Shown here piece by piece: positions 46,811 to 56,800 of a DNA stretch of 64,000 nucleotides. Source of the DNA: Tuwongella immobilis (GTDB lineage Bacteria; Planctomycetota; Planctomycetia; Gemmatales; Gemmataceae). Below the pieces are notes generated by a model. It was given only the letters and a program-made list of their open reading frames with translations. It did not search any database and was not told the origin of the DNA. Every line of letters starts with the position of its first letter. Position 1 is the first letter of the stretch. The position numbers and the translations under genes are program-made. The stretch covers positions 2,022,920 to 2,086,919 of the forward strand of contig NZ_LR593887.1 in the NCBI RefSeq assembly GCF_901538355.1, written 5' to 3'.

Positions 46811-49120
46811 ATGGCGAACTCCCCTCAACCCGATGTTCACCCCAGTGCCGAACTGTTGCAGGCGTTTGCCTGTGGGCGATTATCGTCTGCGCAAATGAGC
46901 GTCTTGGAACCGCACCTTTCGACCTGCTCGATTTGCGCCGAACGACTCGCAACCGTCGGCCCGGATTCATTTCTGCGATTGGCACAAGCGGCGAGTCAAC
47001 CGACCGAAGCACCCGATCTGGGCGTCACCACGTTGGGCGAAGTCAGCACGCCAGACGTGCCGCGCGTGCGGGTCGTGACGGTGGACGGCGTCGAAATTCC
47101 TGAGGCGTTGCAGGATCATCCCCGGTATCGCATTTTGAAAATGCTGGGCGTCGGCGGCATGGGGATGGTCTACCTGGCCGAGCATCGCCTGATGGAACGG
47201 CAAGTGGCGTTGAAGGTGATTGCCCCGCATTTGGTGGTGCGCTCCGATGCCGTGGATCGCTTCCGCCAGGAAGTGCGAGCCGCCGCCCGATTGACGCACC
47301 CCAACATTGTCACCGCTCACGATGCGGAACAGGCCGGCGATCTCCACTTTTTGGTCATGGAATATGTCGAAGGGATCGATCTAGCCCGATTTGTGCAGCG
47401 TCGCGGACCGTTGACGGCACCGCAAGCATTGAATTTGATCCGCCAAGCGGCGATGGGATTGCAGCACGCCCACGAGCGCGGCATGGTGCATCGGGATATC
47501 AAGCCGCAAAATCTGATGGTGACGCGCAAGGGCGTGCTGAAGATTCTGGATTTCGGCCTCGCCCGATTCGCCAGTGAGCAACTCGCTCCGCAGGGGATGC
47601 CCAACGTGCCCGAAGCGATGCGCGGCTCGATTACCGCCGCCAGCATGGTGCTGGGCACCCCGGACTATCTCGCCCCGGAACAGGCGCGCTCGTCGAAAGT
47701 GGACATTCGCGCCGATCTGTATTCGCTGGGCTGCACGCTCTATTTCCTGCTGACCGGGCGGGTTCCGTTCAGCGGCGACACGGCGATTGCCAAGATGTTC
47801 AAGCATATGGAAGAAGATGCGCCGCTGGTCAGCAGCATCCGCCGCGATTGCCCCGCCGATGTCACGCAACTGGTCCGCCGCATGATGGCGAAGAAGCCAG
47901 AGCAGCGATTCAACACACCTGCGGAATTGGTGCAAACCATCACGCAACTGCAACGCAATCGCTTGCGAGCGGCGGGTAGTCCCACCAATGAAGAGGATGT
48001 GCCCGAAGTGCTGGTGCTGGAAGCGGATGATGCGGCCACAGCGACACCCACGCCCACGCCTGCAGCTCGCCCATCTGGCGCGAATCGCACGACGCCCGTG
48101 GCGGAAGCGACGGAAGTGCTCTCGCCATCGAAGTCGCAGCGCAGTAAGGAGATGCGACGACGCAAGCAGGTGGAAGCGAAACGCCGACAGCAGAAATGGG
48201 TCATCGGCATCGCCAGTTTCTTGGTGGCCACCGTCGCGGGTGTGTTTCTGAGCATGATGCTGCTGGGGCCGCAGGGCGATCCGAATTCCGGCGGTGGGCC
48301 GATGAATCCGCAGATGATGGCGCAAGGTGGGCCGGGCGGGCCGGGCGATCGTGGGCCGGGTGGGCCGAAGATTGGGCCGATGGGGGGACCGATTGGTCCG
48401 CCGAATGGGCCAAACGGCCAGCCGATGAATGGTGCCAATGGTCCGGGTGGGCCAAATGATCCGAGTGATGGCGGATTCCAGGGGCCGCTCGGTGGGTTGG
48501 TGTTCAACAAATTGAAGAACGCGTACAACGACAAAATGGGCCGACCGCGGGGGCCGCTGGGCAAGTTTGGGCCGGGCCGCAATCCCAATCGCGTGCTGTT
48601 TGTGTTGCCGCCGACTGGAGTTTGGTACCCGGATTATGAGCCGGTGCGCCGCGAACTCGAAGCAGCGGAATACGAAGTGGTGGTGGCATCCACCGATGTG
48701 CGCGAGGCGAAGCCGGTACCCATGGGCGGTGGCTCGCCGATTCCGGTGGATCGCTCGCTGGTTTCGGCGATTGATTCTCGGGACTTCGCGGCGGTGTTCT
48801 TCTGCGGATACGACGTTGATTTGCTGCTGAAACAGCCCGAAGTGCGGAAGAATATCGATTCGTTGATCGATGATATGCTCCGACAAGGCAAACCCGTGAC
48901 GGCGCTATGCTACGGCGTGCGGGTGCTGGTGGAGTTGGACAAACTCGACGGAATGCGGGTCGCCACGACGGAAGAAATTGCCAAGAAGTACCCGAATCGG
49001 GATATTCGCTGGGTGTATCAATCGGTGGCGCTGGATGGTGCGTTTCTCACCGGCGATCATCAACGCAGTGCCGAGGCGTTCGCTCAGGCGTTCGTGCGGC
49101 GGTTGACCAAGCCGAAATGA
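46811..49120 (+). CDS. Fusion protein: anti-sigma-type zinc motif, Ser/Thr kinase, membrane helix, DJ-1/PfpI domain
   Basis: This 769-residue protein joins four parts. Residues about 10-50 contain PHLSTCSICAERL, an H-x3-C-x2-C pattern as in zinc-binding anti-sigma factors. The kinase domain at 105-370 is complete (GVGGMGMVYLAEH; VHRDIKPQNLM near 225; ILDFGLARF near 245). A Pro/Thr linker precedes one membrane helix (VIGIASFLVATVAGVFLSMML, about 461-482). A Gly/Pro/Asn/Met-rich spacer leads to a DJ-1/PfpI domain at about 594-769: RVLFVLPPTGVWYPDYEPVR, VVVASTDVREAK, and the nucleophile elbow ALCYGVR with Cys700. The last domain should be extracytoplasmic. The gene follows the ECF sigma gene. 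Kinase and zinc parts fit sigma control; the role of the PfpI part is unknown. Confidence 0.9.
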   Translation: MANSPQPDVHPSAELLQAFACGRLSSAQMSVLEPHLSTCSICAERLATVGPDSFLRLAQAASQPTEAPDLGVTTLGEVSTPDVPRVRVVTVDGVEIPEALQDHPRYRILKMLGVGGMGMVYLAEHRLMERQVALKVIAPHLVVRSDAVDRFRQEVRAAARLTHPNIVTAHDAEQAGDLHFLVMEYVEGIDLARFVQRRGPLTAPQALNLIRQAAMGLQHAHERGMVHRDIKPQNLMVTRKGVLKILDFGLARFASEQLAPQGMPNVPEAMRGSITAASMVLGTPDYLAPEQARSSKVDIRADLYSLGCTLYFLLTGRVPFSGDTAIAKMFKHMEEDAPLVSSIRRDCPADVTQLVRRMMAKKPEQRFNTPAELVQTITQLQRNRLRAAGSPTNEEDVPEVLVLEADDAATATPTPTPAARPSGANRTTPVAEATEVLSPSKSQRSKEMRRRKQVEAKRRQQKWVIGIASFLVATVAGVFLSMMLLGPQGDPNSGGGPMNPQMMAQGGPGGPGDRGPGGPKIGPMGGPIGPPNGPNGQPMNGANGPGGPNDPSDGGFQGPLGGLVFNKLKNAYNDKMGRPRGPLGKFGPGRNPNRVLFVLPPTGVWYPDYEPVRRELEAAEYEVVVASTDVREAKPVPMGGGSPIPVDRSLVSAIDSRDFAAVFFCGYDVDLLLKQPEVRKNIDSLIDDMLRQGKPVTALCYGVRVLVELDKLDGMRVATTEEIAKKYPNRDIRWVYQSVALDGAFLTGDHQRSAEAFAQAFVRRLTKPK

Positions 49121-49141
49121 CCGAGTCTGGTTGACGGGGAA

Positions 49142-49969
49142 TCATCCACTGCGTCGATACAGCGTCGTCAGGCCGACGCGGACGGGTTCGAGCGGCAACG
49201 AGATTTGCAGCAGATTCTCCGCCGCTCCCAGAATGAGCCAGCCGCCAATCGGCAGAAGCTGACATAGCCGCCGCAAAATCTGTGTGCGGGTCGGCAAGTC
49301 GAAGTAAATCAGCACATTCCGACATAGGATGAGGTCAAATCCGACAAAGTCGGGCCATGACTCGATGAGATTCAGCATCGAAAACTGGACCATCTGCCGC
49401 ATTTCGTCGCGAATCTGCCAGTTGGTGCCGACCGGGCGGAAGTGGCGATGCAGGCGAATCTCGCTGAGCCCGCGTTGCACTTCGTGCGGCGTGTAGATTC
49501 CGGCTTGGGCAATGCTCAGACACCGCTGCGAAATATCCGTCGCGGTGATGCGGTCGGCACTGATTCGCGGGAGTCCTTCGGTAGTGGCGCGCAACTCCCG
49601 GAGCAGCATGGCGATGGAGTACGGCTCTTGTCCGGTGGAGCAGGCAACCGACCAGATGCGCATGCCGTGCCCGCTGGCCAGATGTGGCGGCAGAATCTGT
49701 TGCCGAATCGCCTCGAACGGGTGCCCATCTCGAAAGAACGAAGTTTCTGGTGTGGTAATCGCCTCGACCACGGCCTGATGCAAGTCGCAGCGCACGGCCG
49801 ATCCGCGTAGCCGATTCGCCAATTCTTCCCAATTTCGGCATTCATGCTGGGCCAACAGCGGCGACAATCGCTGCACCAGCAGATAATCCTTGTCCCGTTG
49901 CAGATGAATCCCGCACAGACGATGGATTTGCTGGCGAATTTCTTCGCTGGCATGTTCGGTGAGGATCAT
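49142..49969 (-). CDS. cheR: Chemoreceptor methyltransferase CheR
   Basis: This 275-residue protein methylates glutamates of the chemoreceptor using SAM. ETSFFRDGHPFEAIRQQI, the SAM site IWSVACSTGQEPYSIAMLL, ITATDISQRCLSIAQAGIY and FDLILCRNVLIYF are the family signatures. No TPR extension is present. It overlaps cheB by four bases (ATGA), and is the last gene of the minus-strand chemosensory operon. The kinase-PfpI gene ends 21 bases away on the other strand. Confidence 0.95.
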   Translation of the reverse strand: MILTEHASEEIRQQIHRLCGIHLQRDKDYLLVQRLSPLLAQHECRNWEELANRLRGSAVRCDLHQAVVEAITTPETSFFRDGHPFEAIRQQILPPHLASGHGMRIWSVACSTGQEPYSIAMLLRELRATTEGLPRISADRITATDISQRCLSIAQAGIYTPHEVQRGLSEIRLHRHFRPVGTNWQIRDEMRQMVQFSMLNLIESWPDFVGFDLILCRNVLIYFDLPTRTQILRRLCQLLPIGGWLILGAAENLLQISLPLEPVRVGLTTLYRRSG

Positions 49970-51045
49970 CGAAATCCCTCCGAATCGGTGAGCAATCGTC
50001 CGGCAAAGGTGGCCATTTCTCCAATGGGGACGACGGCATCTGCCCCACCGGCGCTGGCGATACTGCCGGGCATGCCCCAGACAATGCTACTAGCCTCATC
50101 TTGTACGAGAATCACGCCGCCGGCGCGCTTGATGGTGCTGGCGCCGCGGGTGCCGTCGTTGCCCATGCCGGTGAGCACAATCGCCAGCACGCGGCCATCG
50201 CAAACACTGGCCGCCGATCGAAACAGCACATCCGCCGCCGGGCGACAGAGATTCTCGGGCGGATGCTGATTCAGCACAGTCACCAACTGCGTCCCCTCGC
50301 GGCGTAGCAGCAGATGAAATCCGCCGGGGGCGATGTAAATTCCCTGGGGATCAACCGGGGTGCCGTTGGTGGCTTCCATCACGGGCCGGGCACAGATGCG
50401 GTTGAGATTTTCCGCCAGCGATGCCGTGAAGGAAGCTGGCAAATGCTGCACGATGAAAATCGGCTGCCGACAGCGACGCGAGAATTCCGGGAGAAACTGC
50501 TCCAGCGCACGCGGGCCGCCGGTCGAAGCCGCAACGACAACGATTTCAATGGCACGCGGCGGAATGCTGGGCAGTGGCTTGGGCGGAGCAACGGTTGTCG
50601 GCGAGTTGCCCGGAGCGCGTTGCAGCAGAAACAAGCGAATTTTCGTCTGCAATTGCTGGCGGAGTTGTCGGATATTTTCCTCGGGATTCGGGAAATTCGG
50701 CTTGGTGATGAAGTCGAACGCACCGGCTTGCAATGCTCGCACGGTCGTGCTGGCGCCCCAACCGGTGAGCGAACTGACCATGATGATGCCGGTCTGTTCG
50801 TGCTTGGGCCGCGTGAGATTTTGCTGGTGCATCACTTCCAATGCTGCCATGCCCCCCATGCCGGGCATCTCGACATCCAGCGTCACCAAGTTGGGTTTCA
50901 ACGTGCGGAACAGATTGACGGCGGTTTCGCCATCGGGGGCGCTTCCGATGACCTCGATGCCGGGAATTTCGCTCAGCGCGGTGCGAAGGACCGAGAGAAA
51001 GACCCGGGAATCATCGACCAACAGAATCCGCCCCAATTCGGCCAT
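49966..51045 (-). CDS. cheB: Chemotaxis response regulator methylesterase CheB
   Basis: This 359-residue protein has an N-terminal receiver (ILLVDDSRVFLSVLRTAL; phosphorylated Asp in LVTLDVEMPGMGG; Lys in FDFITKPNF) and a C-terminal methylesterase. The catalytic triad is visible: Ser in VVAASTGGPRAL, His in IVQHLPASF and Asp in GMGNDGTRGA. It removes receptor methyl groups after phosphorylation by CheA and so gives adaptation. It starts two bases after the receptor stop and overlaps cheR by four bases. Confidence 0.95.
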   Translation of the reverse strand: MAELGRILLVDDSRVFLSVLRTALSEIPGIEVIGSAPDGETAVNLFRTLKPNLVTLDVEMPGMGGMAALEVMHQQNLTRPKHEQTGIIMVSSLTGWGASTTVRALQAGAFDFITKPNFPNPEENIRQLRQQLQTKIRLFLLQRAPGNSPTTVAPPKPLPSIPPRAIEIVVVAASTGGPRALEQFLPEFSRRCRQPIFIVQHLPASFTASLAENLNRICARPVMEATNGTPVDPQGIYIAPGGFHLLLRREGTQLVTVLNQHPPENLCRPAADVLFRSAASVCDGRVLAIVLTGMGNDGTRGASTIKRAGGVILVQDEASSIVWGMPGSIASAGGADAVVPIGEMATFAGRLLTDSEGFR

Positions 51046-51047
51046 GC

Positions 51048-53309
51048 CTATGCCTCCAAGCGGAATCGTTTGACGATCGCTTGTAATTCTCCCGAGATTT
51101 TCTGCAATTGGGTGGCGGCGGTGGTCAATTCCTTGGCACTCAGCGAGGTTTGCTGACTGCTTTGGCTGACTTGCTGAATGCCAGCGGTGATTTCGCGCAC
51201 GCCTTGGGCGGCTTCAGCAGCGTTGCGCGAGACATCGTTGGCACCCTTGGCGGCCTCACCCGCGTTGCGAGACATTTCCGTCGTCCCTTTCGAGACTTCC
51301 GAAATCGAGTTGGCGATTTCGCCCACACTGTGACTCGCTTCGCCCAGATTATCCGAGCTACGTTTGGCGAGCACCGATTGTTCTTCCACCGAAACACGAA
51401 TCGTCGAAGCCGCCGCGCTCAATTGATTGATGACTTCCGAGACGCTCTCGATGGCACGCACGGCATCGCGGGTACTGGTCTGCACGGCCTCAATCTTGCG
51501 GGTGATATCTTCTGCGGCTCGGGCGGATTGCGTGGCGAGCTCTTTAATCTCATGTGCCACCACCGCAAACCCCTTGCCCGCATCTCCCGCTGCGGTCGCT
51601 TCAATCGTCGCATTCAGCGCCAGCAAGTTCGTTTGCAGGGCGATCATCTTGATCGTTTCGCTGACTTTGCCAATCTCGCCGGCGGCTCGATCCAAGTGAC
51701 TCATGGTCCCGCTGGCATGGTTCGCCATCTCGCGGGCGCGGTCGGCAATCACCGTTTCTTCGCGGGCTTCTCGGGCGATGTTCTCAAACGTGCGAGTCGA
51801 CGTGACAATCGCACTGGTGACGGTCGTGACTTTGTCCGACGTTTGTTCCGCCGCTTTGGAGATCATGCCCACATTGACGCTGATTTCTTCGCTGGCCGAC
51901 GAAATCGAGATCATGTTGATGCTCATCTGCTCGGCGGCACCAGCCATCATGTTGATATTCGTGGTCATCTGCTCCGCCGCCACCGCCACATGCCGGGCTC
52001 GCGACGACATATCGTCGCTTTGCGTGAGCAGTTTCTTGGAGACGCTATCGAGCTGATTGGCGGAGCCGTTGATTCCGGTGGCCACCGTGGAGAGGTCGGT
52101 CAGCACATGCCCGAAGGCATCGGCGACGCGGTCCATGGCATTGGTCAATAACCCGACTTCGTCGCGTCGATCCAGTTTCAATCGGCGGGTCAAATCGCCA
52201 TCGGCCAACGCGCTGGAGAGTTCCACCCCCTTGGCCAACGGGCGGACGATTCCACGAGTGATCGTCAGCGCCAGAAAGATACTGATGGTGATTCCGAATC
52301 CCGGAACGGAAAGCATCAGATTCCGCGCCAAGCGAGTCATCGATTCGAGGCTGTCGGAATCGACTTCCAGCCGGGTATGCAGCTTGTTGGTGAGATCTTT
52401 CAGCGCGTTGAGCGAGTTGATGGTGTCCATCTCGGTGGCGGCCAACAGCTTCGTCGTCTCGGCATTGGAATCGATGCGTGACAGGCGGATGACTTCGCTG
52501 AATTGCGGGCGCATGTCCAGGAATTCTTTCGACAATCGTTCGACCAATGGCTTCACTGGGCCATCGACTTGCGTGAGCAGATTGTTGATGTTGCGGTCGA
52601 TTTGCTCCTGCAATTCGGTGATGCGGGCTTCAATCTTTTCAAATCCCTCGTCCACCCGCGTGTTGATGTGCGTGGTCAGCCAATTCGGGAGTTCGAGGAT
52701 GTCGCGTTCGAGTTCCAGGATGATGCGGAGTTTCCCTTCCATGGCGATGAGCTTGTCCAGGTCTTTGGCCGCCAAGATGGCGTCGCGATCCCGCAGCACC
52801 GCCTCGCGGACCGATTGACAGACATTTTGCCAACTGCGAATGCGAGGCGAAATCGTCGATTTTACCGATTCGCGGGCTTTGCCGAGGGAGTTTTCCAGGC
52901 CGATCTTCAGGACTTGTTGCTGATTGGCGGCGCAGCGTTCCCAGGAGTTTTCGAATTGGCTGGCAAGTTTGGCCTCTTCCAGAAAGCCGTTCTTTTCCAA
53001 ATCGGTTGGCAGTGTTGCGCGGGCGGTGTCGATGGTGGCGGCTTTTTCGAGCGATTCCTTGGCATGTTTCGCGGCCAATTGCGGGTCATCGGTCAGCAAC
53101 GCGGCGCGTTCTTGCAGCAGCGTCGCCCCGACGAGAATCCGCAACTCCATGCTTTTGCGTTCCAGATCCGCCGTGGTGTCGATCATCCGATTCAGATCGG
53201 TTTCCACTTTGGAGAATTGATAATATCCAACCGCAGCAATGGAGAGCGAGGTCAACGCCATCACCGCGATGATGATGATCATTTTGGTGGAAATTCGCCA
53301 GTTTTTCAT
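51048..53309 (-). CDS. Methyl-accepting chemotaxis protein
   Basis: This 753-residue receptor has a first membrane helix (MIIIIAVMALTSLSIAAVGYY) and a long helical periplasmic sensor (about 32-335) rich in coiled coil. A second membrane helix follows (SVPGFGITISIFLALTITR), then a HAMP domain with RPLAKGVELSSALADGDLTRR. The signalling domain carries the conserved hairpin tip MIALQTNLLALNATIEA and GKGFAVVAHEIKELA. No CheR-docking pentapeptide is at the C-terminus. It is the only receptor in the operon, so this system probably senses one class of signal. CheW lies 23 bases upstream. Confidence 0.95.
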   Translation of the reverse strand: MKNWRISTKMIIIIAVMALTSLSIAAVGYYQFSKVETDLNRMIDTTADLERKSMELRILVGATLLQERAALLTDDPQLAAKHAKESLEKAATIDTARATLPTDLEKNGFLEEAKLASQFENSWERCAANQQQVLKIGLENSLGKARESVKSTISPRIRSWQNVCQSVREAVLRDRDAILAAKDLDKLIAMEGKLRIILELERDILELPNWLTTHINTRVDEGFEKIEARITELQEQIDRNINNLLTQVDGPVKPLVERLSKEFLDMRPQFSEVIRLSRIDSNAETTKLLAATEMDTINSLNALKDLTNKLHTRLEVDSDSLESMTRLARNLMLSVPGFGITISIFLALTITRGIVRPLAKGVELSSALADGDLTRRLKLDRRDEVGLLTNAMDRVADAFGHVLTDLSTVATGINGSANQLDSVSKKLLTQSDDMSSRARHVAVAAEQMTTNINMMAGAAEQMSINMISISSASEEISVNVGMISKAAEQTSDKVTTVTSAIVTSTRTFENIAREAREETVIADRAREMANHASGTMSHLDRAAGEIGKVSETIKMIALQTNLLALNATIEATAAGDAGKGFAVVAHEIKELATQSARAAEDITRKIEAVQTSTRDAVRAIESVSEVINQLSAAASTIRVSVEEQSVLAKRSSDNLGEASHSVGEIANSISEVSKGTTEMSRNAGEAAKGANDVSRNAAEAAQGVREITAGIQQVSQSSQQTSLSAKELTTAATQLQKISGELQAIVKRFRLEA

Positions 53310-53332
53310 GATTGTCGCACTCCAACGCTGGG

Positions 53333-53863
53333 CTAGGACGATGCAGGAGAGGGGATTGTCAACGATTGTTCCAAAAGTGGAATCAATCGCTCGGCATCCA
53401 GCAACAAGCAGAGTTCCCCCTGTCGTTTACCGATGCCCAACAGCAAATCTTCGCCCGGTAATTCCACCATGGCCGAACTGGGCGGTTCGATCCGATCCCG
53501 TGACAATCGTTCGATGTCGCCAATGGCGTCCACCAACACGCCAAACGGGTCGTTGCCAGGAGATTCCAACAACACCAACCGATGATCCGCAATCGGCGAT
53601 TGCTCACCGGCTTGCAGCAATTGGCGCAAATCGATCACCAAATGAATCGTCCCTCGCAGATTCACGTATCCACCCACCAGATTGCTGGCGTGCGGAATCG
53701 GTGTGATCGGCGGGGGCAGCGTCACTTCCCGCACCTGTTCCAACTGCAGCGCAAACAGATACGCGCCGATTCGGAAGGTGAGGATCTGAATTTCGCTTGG
53801 CTGCGGGACGTTACGGTCGCGGATCGCCAGGGCGTTGCTACGGATCGGCACGAGGTCACTCAT
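53333..53863 (-). CDS. cheW: Coupling protein CheW
   Basis: This 176-residue CheW links receptor and CheA. The double-barrel fold signatures are ILTFRIGAYLFALQLEQVRE, PIPHASNLVGGYVNLRGTIHLVIDLR-type (outline, about 57-82) and GVLVDAIGDIERL. It begins in a four-base overlap (ATGA) with the end of cheA. The ATG gives MSDLVPIRSNALAIRDRN before the first strand, a normal length for the family. Confidence 0.94.
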   Translation of the reverse strand: MSDLVPIRSNALAIRDRNVPQPSEIQILTFRIGAYLFALQLEQVREVTLPPPITPIPHASNLVGGYVNLRGTIHLVIDLRQLLQAGEQSPIADHRLVLLESPGNDPFGVLVDAIGDIERLSRDRIEPPSSAMVELPGEDLLLGIGKRQGELCLLLDAERLIPLLEQSLTIPSPASS

Positions 53864-56800
53864 CGCTCACCTCCGCGGCCCGCCGGCAGCATATCCCGCA
53901 CCGTTTGCAAGAATCGTTCGCGGTCGAGTTTGACTTCGTGTCGATCGAATCCCAATTGGCGGGCCTTTTCGCGGTCATTTTCGCTATTGAGCGTGGTGAG
54001 TGCCAGCAGTGGCACGTTCGCCCCGTGGCGGTGTTCGCGCAAATTGCGAGCGAATTCCCAGCCATCCATCACTGGCATTTCGATATCCGAGACGATCAAA
54101 TCAAATGGTTCTTCGCGTTCGACAATCGCCAGCCCCTCCGCGCCGTTGACGGCCGTGGTGACGGTGAAGTGCAGCGTCTCCAGATAGCCCCGCACCAGAT
54201 GCCGAAAGAACTGCGTATCTTCCACCAGCAGGACGCGACGGGGGCGATCTCGGCCACGCAGCGGTTGCGTCGCCTGAATTGCGCGATTCGGTCGTTCGTG
54301 CTGTTCGACCAGATCCGCGAGTCGGAAAATGTCCAGAAATAGCGTGATTTTCTGATTCACCAACTGCGTGCCCACCAACCCATCCACCGGGCAAGTGTCC
54401 GGCGTCACTTCCAGTTTCACCGGAATCGTGTCGATCACCTCGGTGATGACCACGCCCATGGCGCGGCGGACATTCTTCGGCAAAATCAGCAGTTGATTCT
54501 GACTCGGCGAAGTCGGCGAGACGGAGAGCATTTTTTCCAGCCGCACCAGCAGCGTCGAAACGCCATCGATGGTCAGAAATTCCCGATCGCCGACCCGTTC
54601 CACTTTGTTGATATCCAGCGGCACAATGCGGCGAATCATCGCCAACGGCAAGGCAAATTGCTCCTGCGGCCCGGAGCGGAACAGCAGCACATTTTGCACC
54701 GAATCCGCCTCGGGATTGGCCGCTTGCGTCGCCAGCGCGGTGGTCGATTGGAAGCGAACACCCACATGCCGAGCGATGCCTTCGACGCTCAGAATCAGCG
54801 AGACTTTCCCGTCGCCCAGAATGGTCGCCCCACTAAAGCAGGCGAGTCGTTTGAGCGAATTGTGCATCGGTTTGACGACGATTTCTTCCGGGGAGAGAAT
54901 CTCGTCCACGACCAGGCCAAAGCGTTGATCGCCGACTTTCACCACCGCAAACCAGAGCATCAGATCCGTGCACTGGCGATTGACGCGATGCCGGCGCAAA
55001 ATGTCGCTGCGATCCGCACTCGTGAACGGACGCGGATGCGAGAGAACCTCCGAAAGACGCACCAAGGGCAATAATTGGTCGCGCAATCGGACCACTTCTT
55101 GATCGAATGCCGTCTCCACACGCTGGGCAATATGCTCGCCGTGGAGACAGACCAATTCCTCTAAGTCCTTCTGCGGCAAGGCGTAGCGTTGGGAACCAAT
55201 GCGCACCAGCAAGCAGGGAATAATCGCCAGTGTCAACGGCACGCGCAGCAGGAATGTGGTGCCTTGGCCCGGTTCGGATTCGATCTCCAGGCCGCCGCCC
55301 AACCGATCGAGATTGACTTTGACGACATCCATCCCCACGCCACGGCCCGAGACATCGGTGACGGCGACCGCGGTGGAGAAGCCCGGCAACAGAATCAGCG
55401 AATAGAGTTCGCGCGGGCTCATCCGATCGAGTTCGGCAGAAGTGCTGAGACCATTTTGCAGCGCTTTGCGGCGAATCGAAACCGGATCGAGTCCTTTGCC
55501 ATCATCGGAAATTTCGATGGTAATTTGGCCGCCATGATGCCGAGCGTTGAGCGAAATCCGCCCCTCGGCCGGTTTGCCGGTCGCCAGTCGCCGTTCGGGC
55601 GATTCGATGCCATGATCGCAGGCATTGCGGATCAGGTGCGTGAGCGGATCGGAGAGCGTCTCCAGCACGGTCTTGTCGAGTTCGACTTCGCTGCCGGTAA
55701 TCTCCAGTCGAATCTGTTTGCCCAACTGCCGCCCTAAGTCCCGCACCAATCGAGGGAAGCGATTGAACAGATTGCCCACCGGCTGCATGCGGGTGCGCAT
55801 CACCGCATCTTGCAATTCGCTGACGATGCCGTTGAGCCGCTGCACGATTGGTCGAAGACTCGTATCGTTGGGCGAAACGGACTGCATCACCTGATTGCGA
55901 ATCAGCACCAGTTCCCCGGCTAGTGTCATCAGATGATCGACCAACTGCACGGGAATCCGCAGGGTACTGGATTTTTCCATCCCCGGCGGCTGGTTGCTGC
56001 TCGCACTCGCGCTGGCCGAATTCGCCCCCATTGGCAATTCGCTGATGCCGCTTTCGCTGGGGGCCAAGGTCGTTCCGGCGAGCGGCATCAATGTCGGCGA
56101 TGGCGTGAGCGTGGCGGTGCTGACCGCCAGCGATTGCGGAGCCGGAGTCGGCGTGGCCGGGGGCCGCACCAGCGCGGGATCGCCGCTGGGCACAAGTGGC
56201 TCGACGCGAGGAGCCGGATGCGTCACAACCGCTTCTGAAATCACGGCTTGCGGCGACGGAACGGTTTCGGTCGCGGTGACGGGCAGTTCGACGATGACCA
56301 ACTCCACCATCGGAATCGGCAGCGCAGCGCGGAACTGCAACGGCGGAAGCGGGCTGGCGATGAGTGCCCGATAGCGGATCGCACCTTGCGGCAGCCCACC
56401 AGACAGATCCCGTTCCGGGACATCGAGTTGCGCCAGCAGAATCACGCCTGCTCGTTGGATGAGCTCCAACACTTGGACCGGCGTTCGTTGCTGCTGCTGG
56501 AAGCAGGCCATGAAATCGACCGTCAGCCCGTACAAATGATCGTGCGTCGCGGGGCGTTCGGCCAATGGCGGGCCGGGCACTTCAAATCGTGCCAGGGTTT
56601 GCAGATACGGCGATTGCGGGGCACCCGTTGCGGCGCTGCCCGATGCTGCGGATGCACTCGATTCCGACGATGACGATGCGCCAGCAGTTGGACCCGCCAT
56701 CGAAGCCGGGCCGCCCGCCGATCCGGGGGGGGATGCGGGGGATTGGCCGAAGGCGGCTTCGCGGAGCTTTTCGACGAGACCGGAGACATCCTCCAGGTGG

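Noticed and set aside
48270-48480. G-rich repeat tract
   Set aside because: It is explained by the Gly/Pro/Asn-rich linker codons of the kinase-PfpI protein.
47381-48886. Minus-strand frame of about 500 codons opposite the kinase-PfpI gene
   Set aside because: Its Arg/His/Pro-rich composition is the mirror of the Gly/Pro-rich linker and kinase codons.
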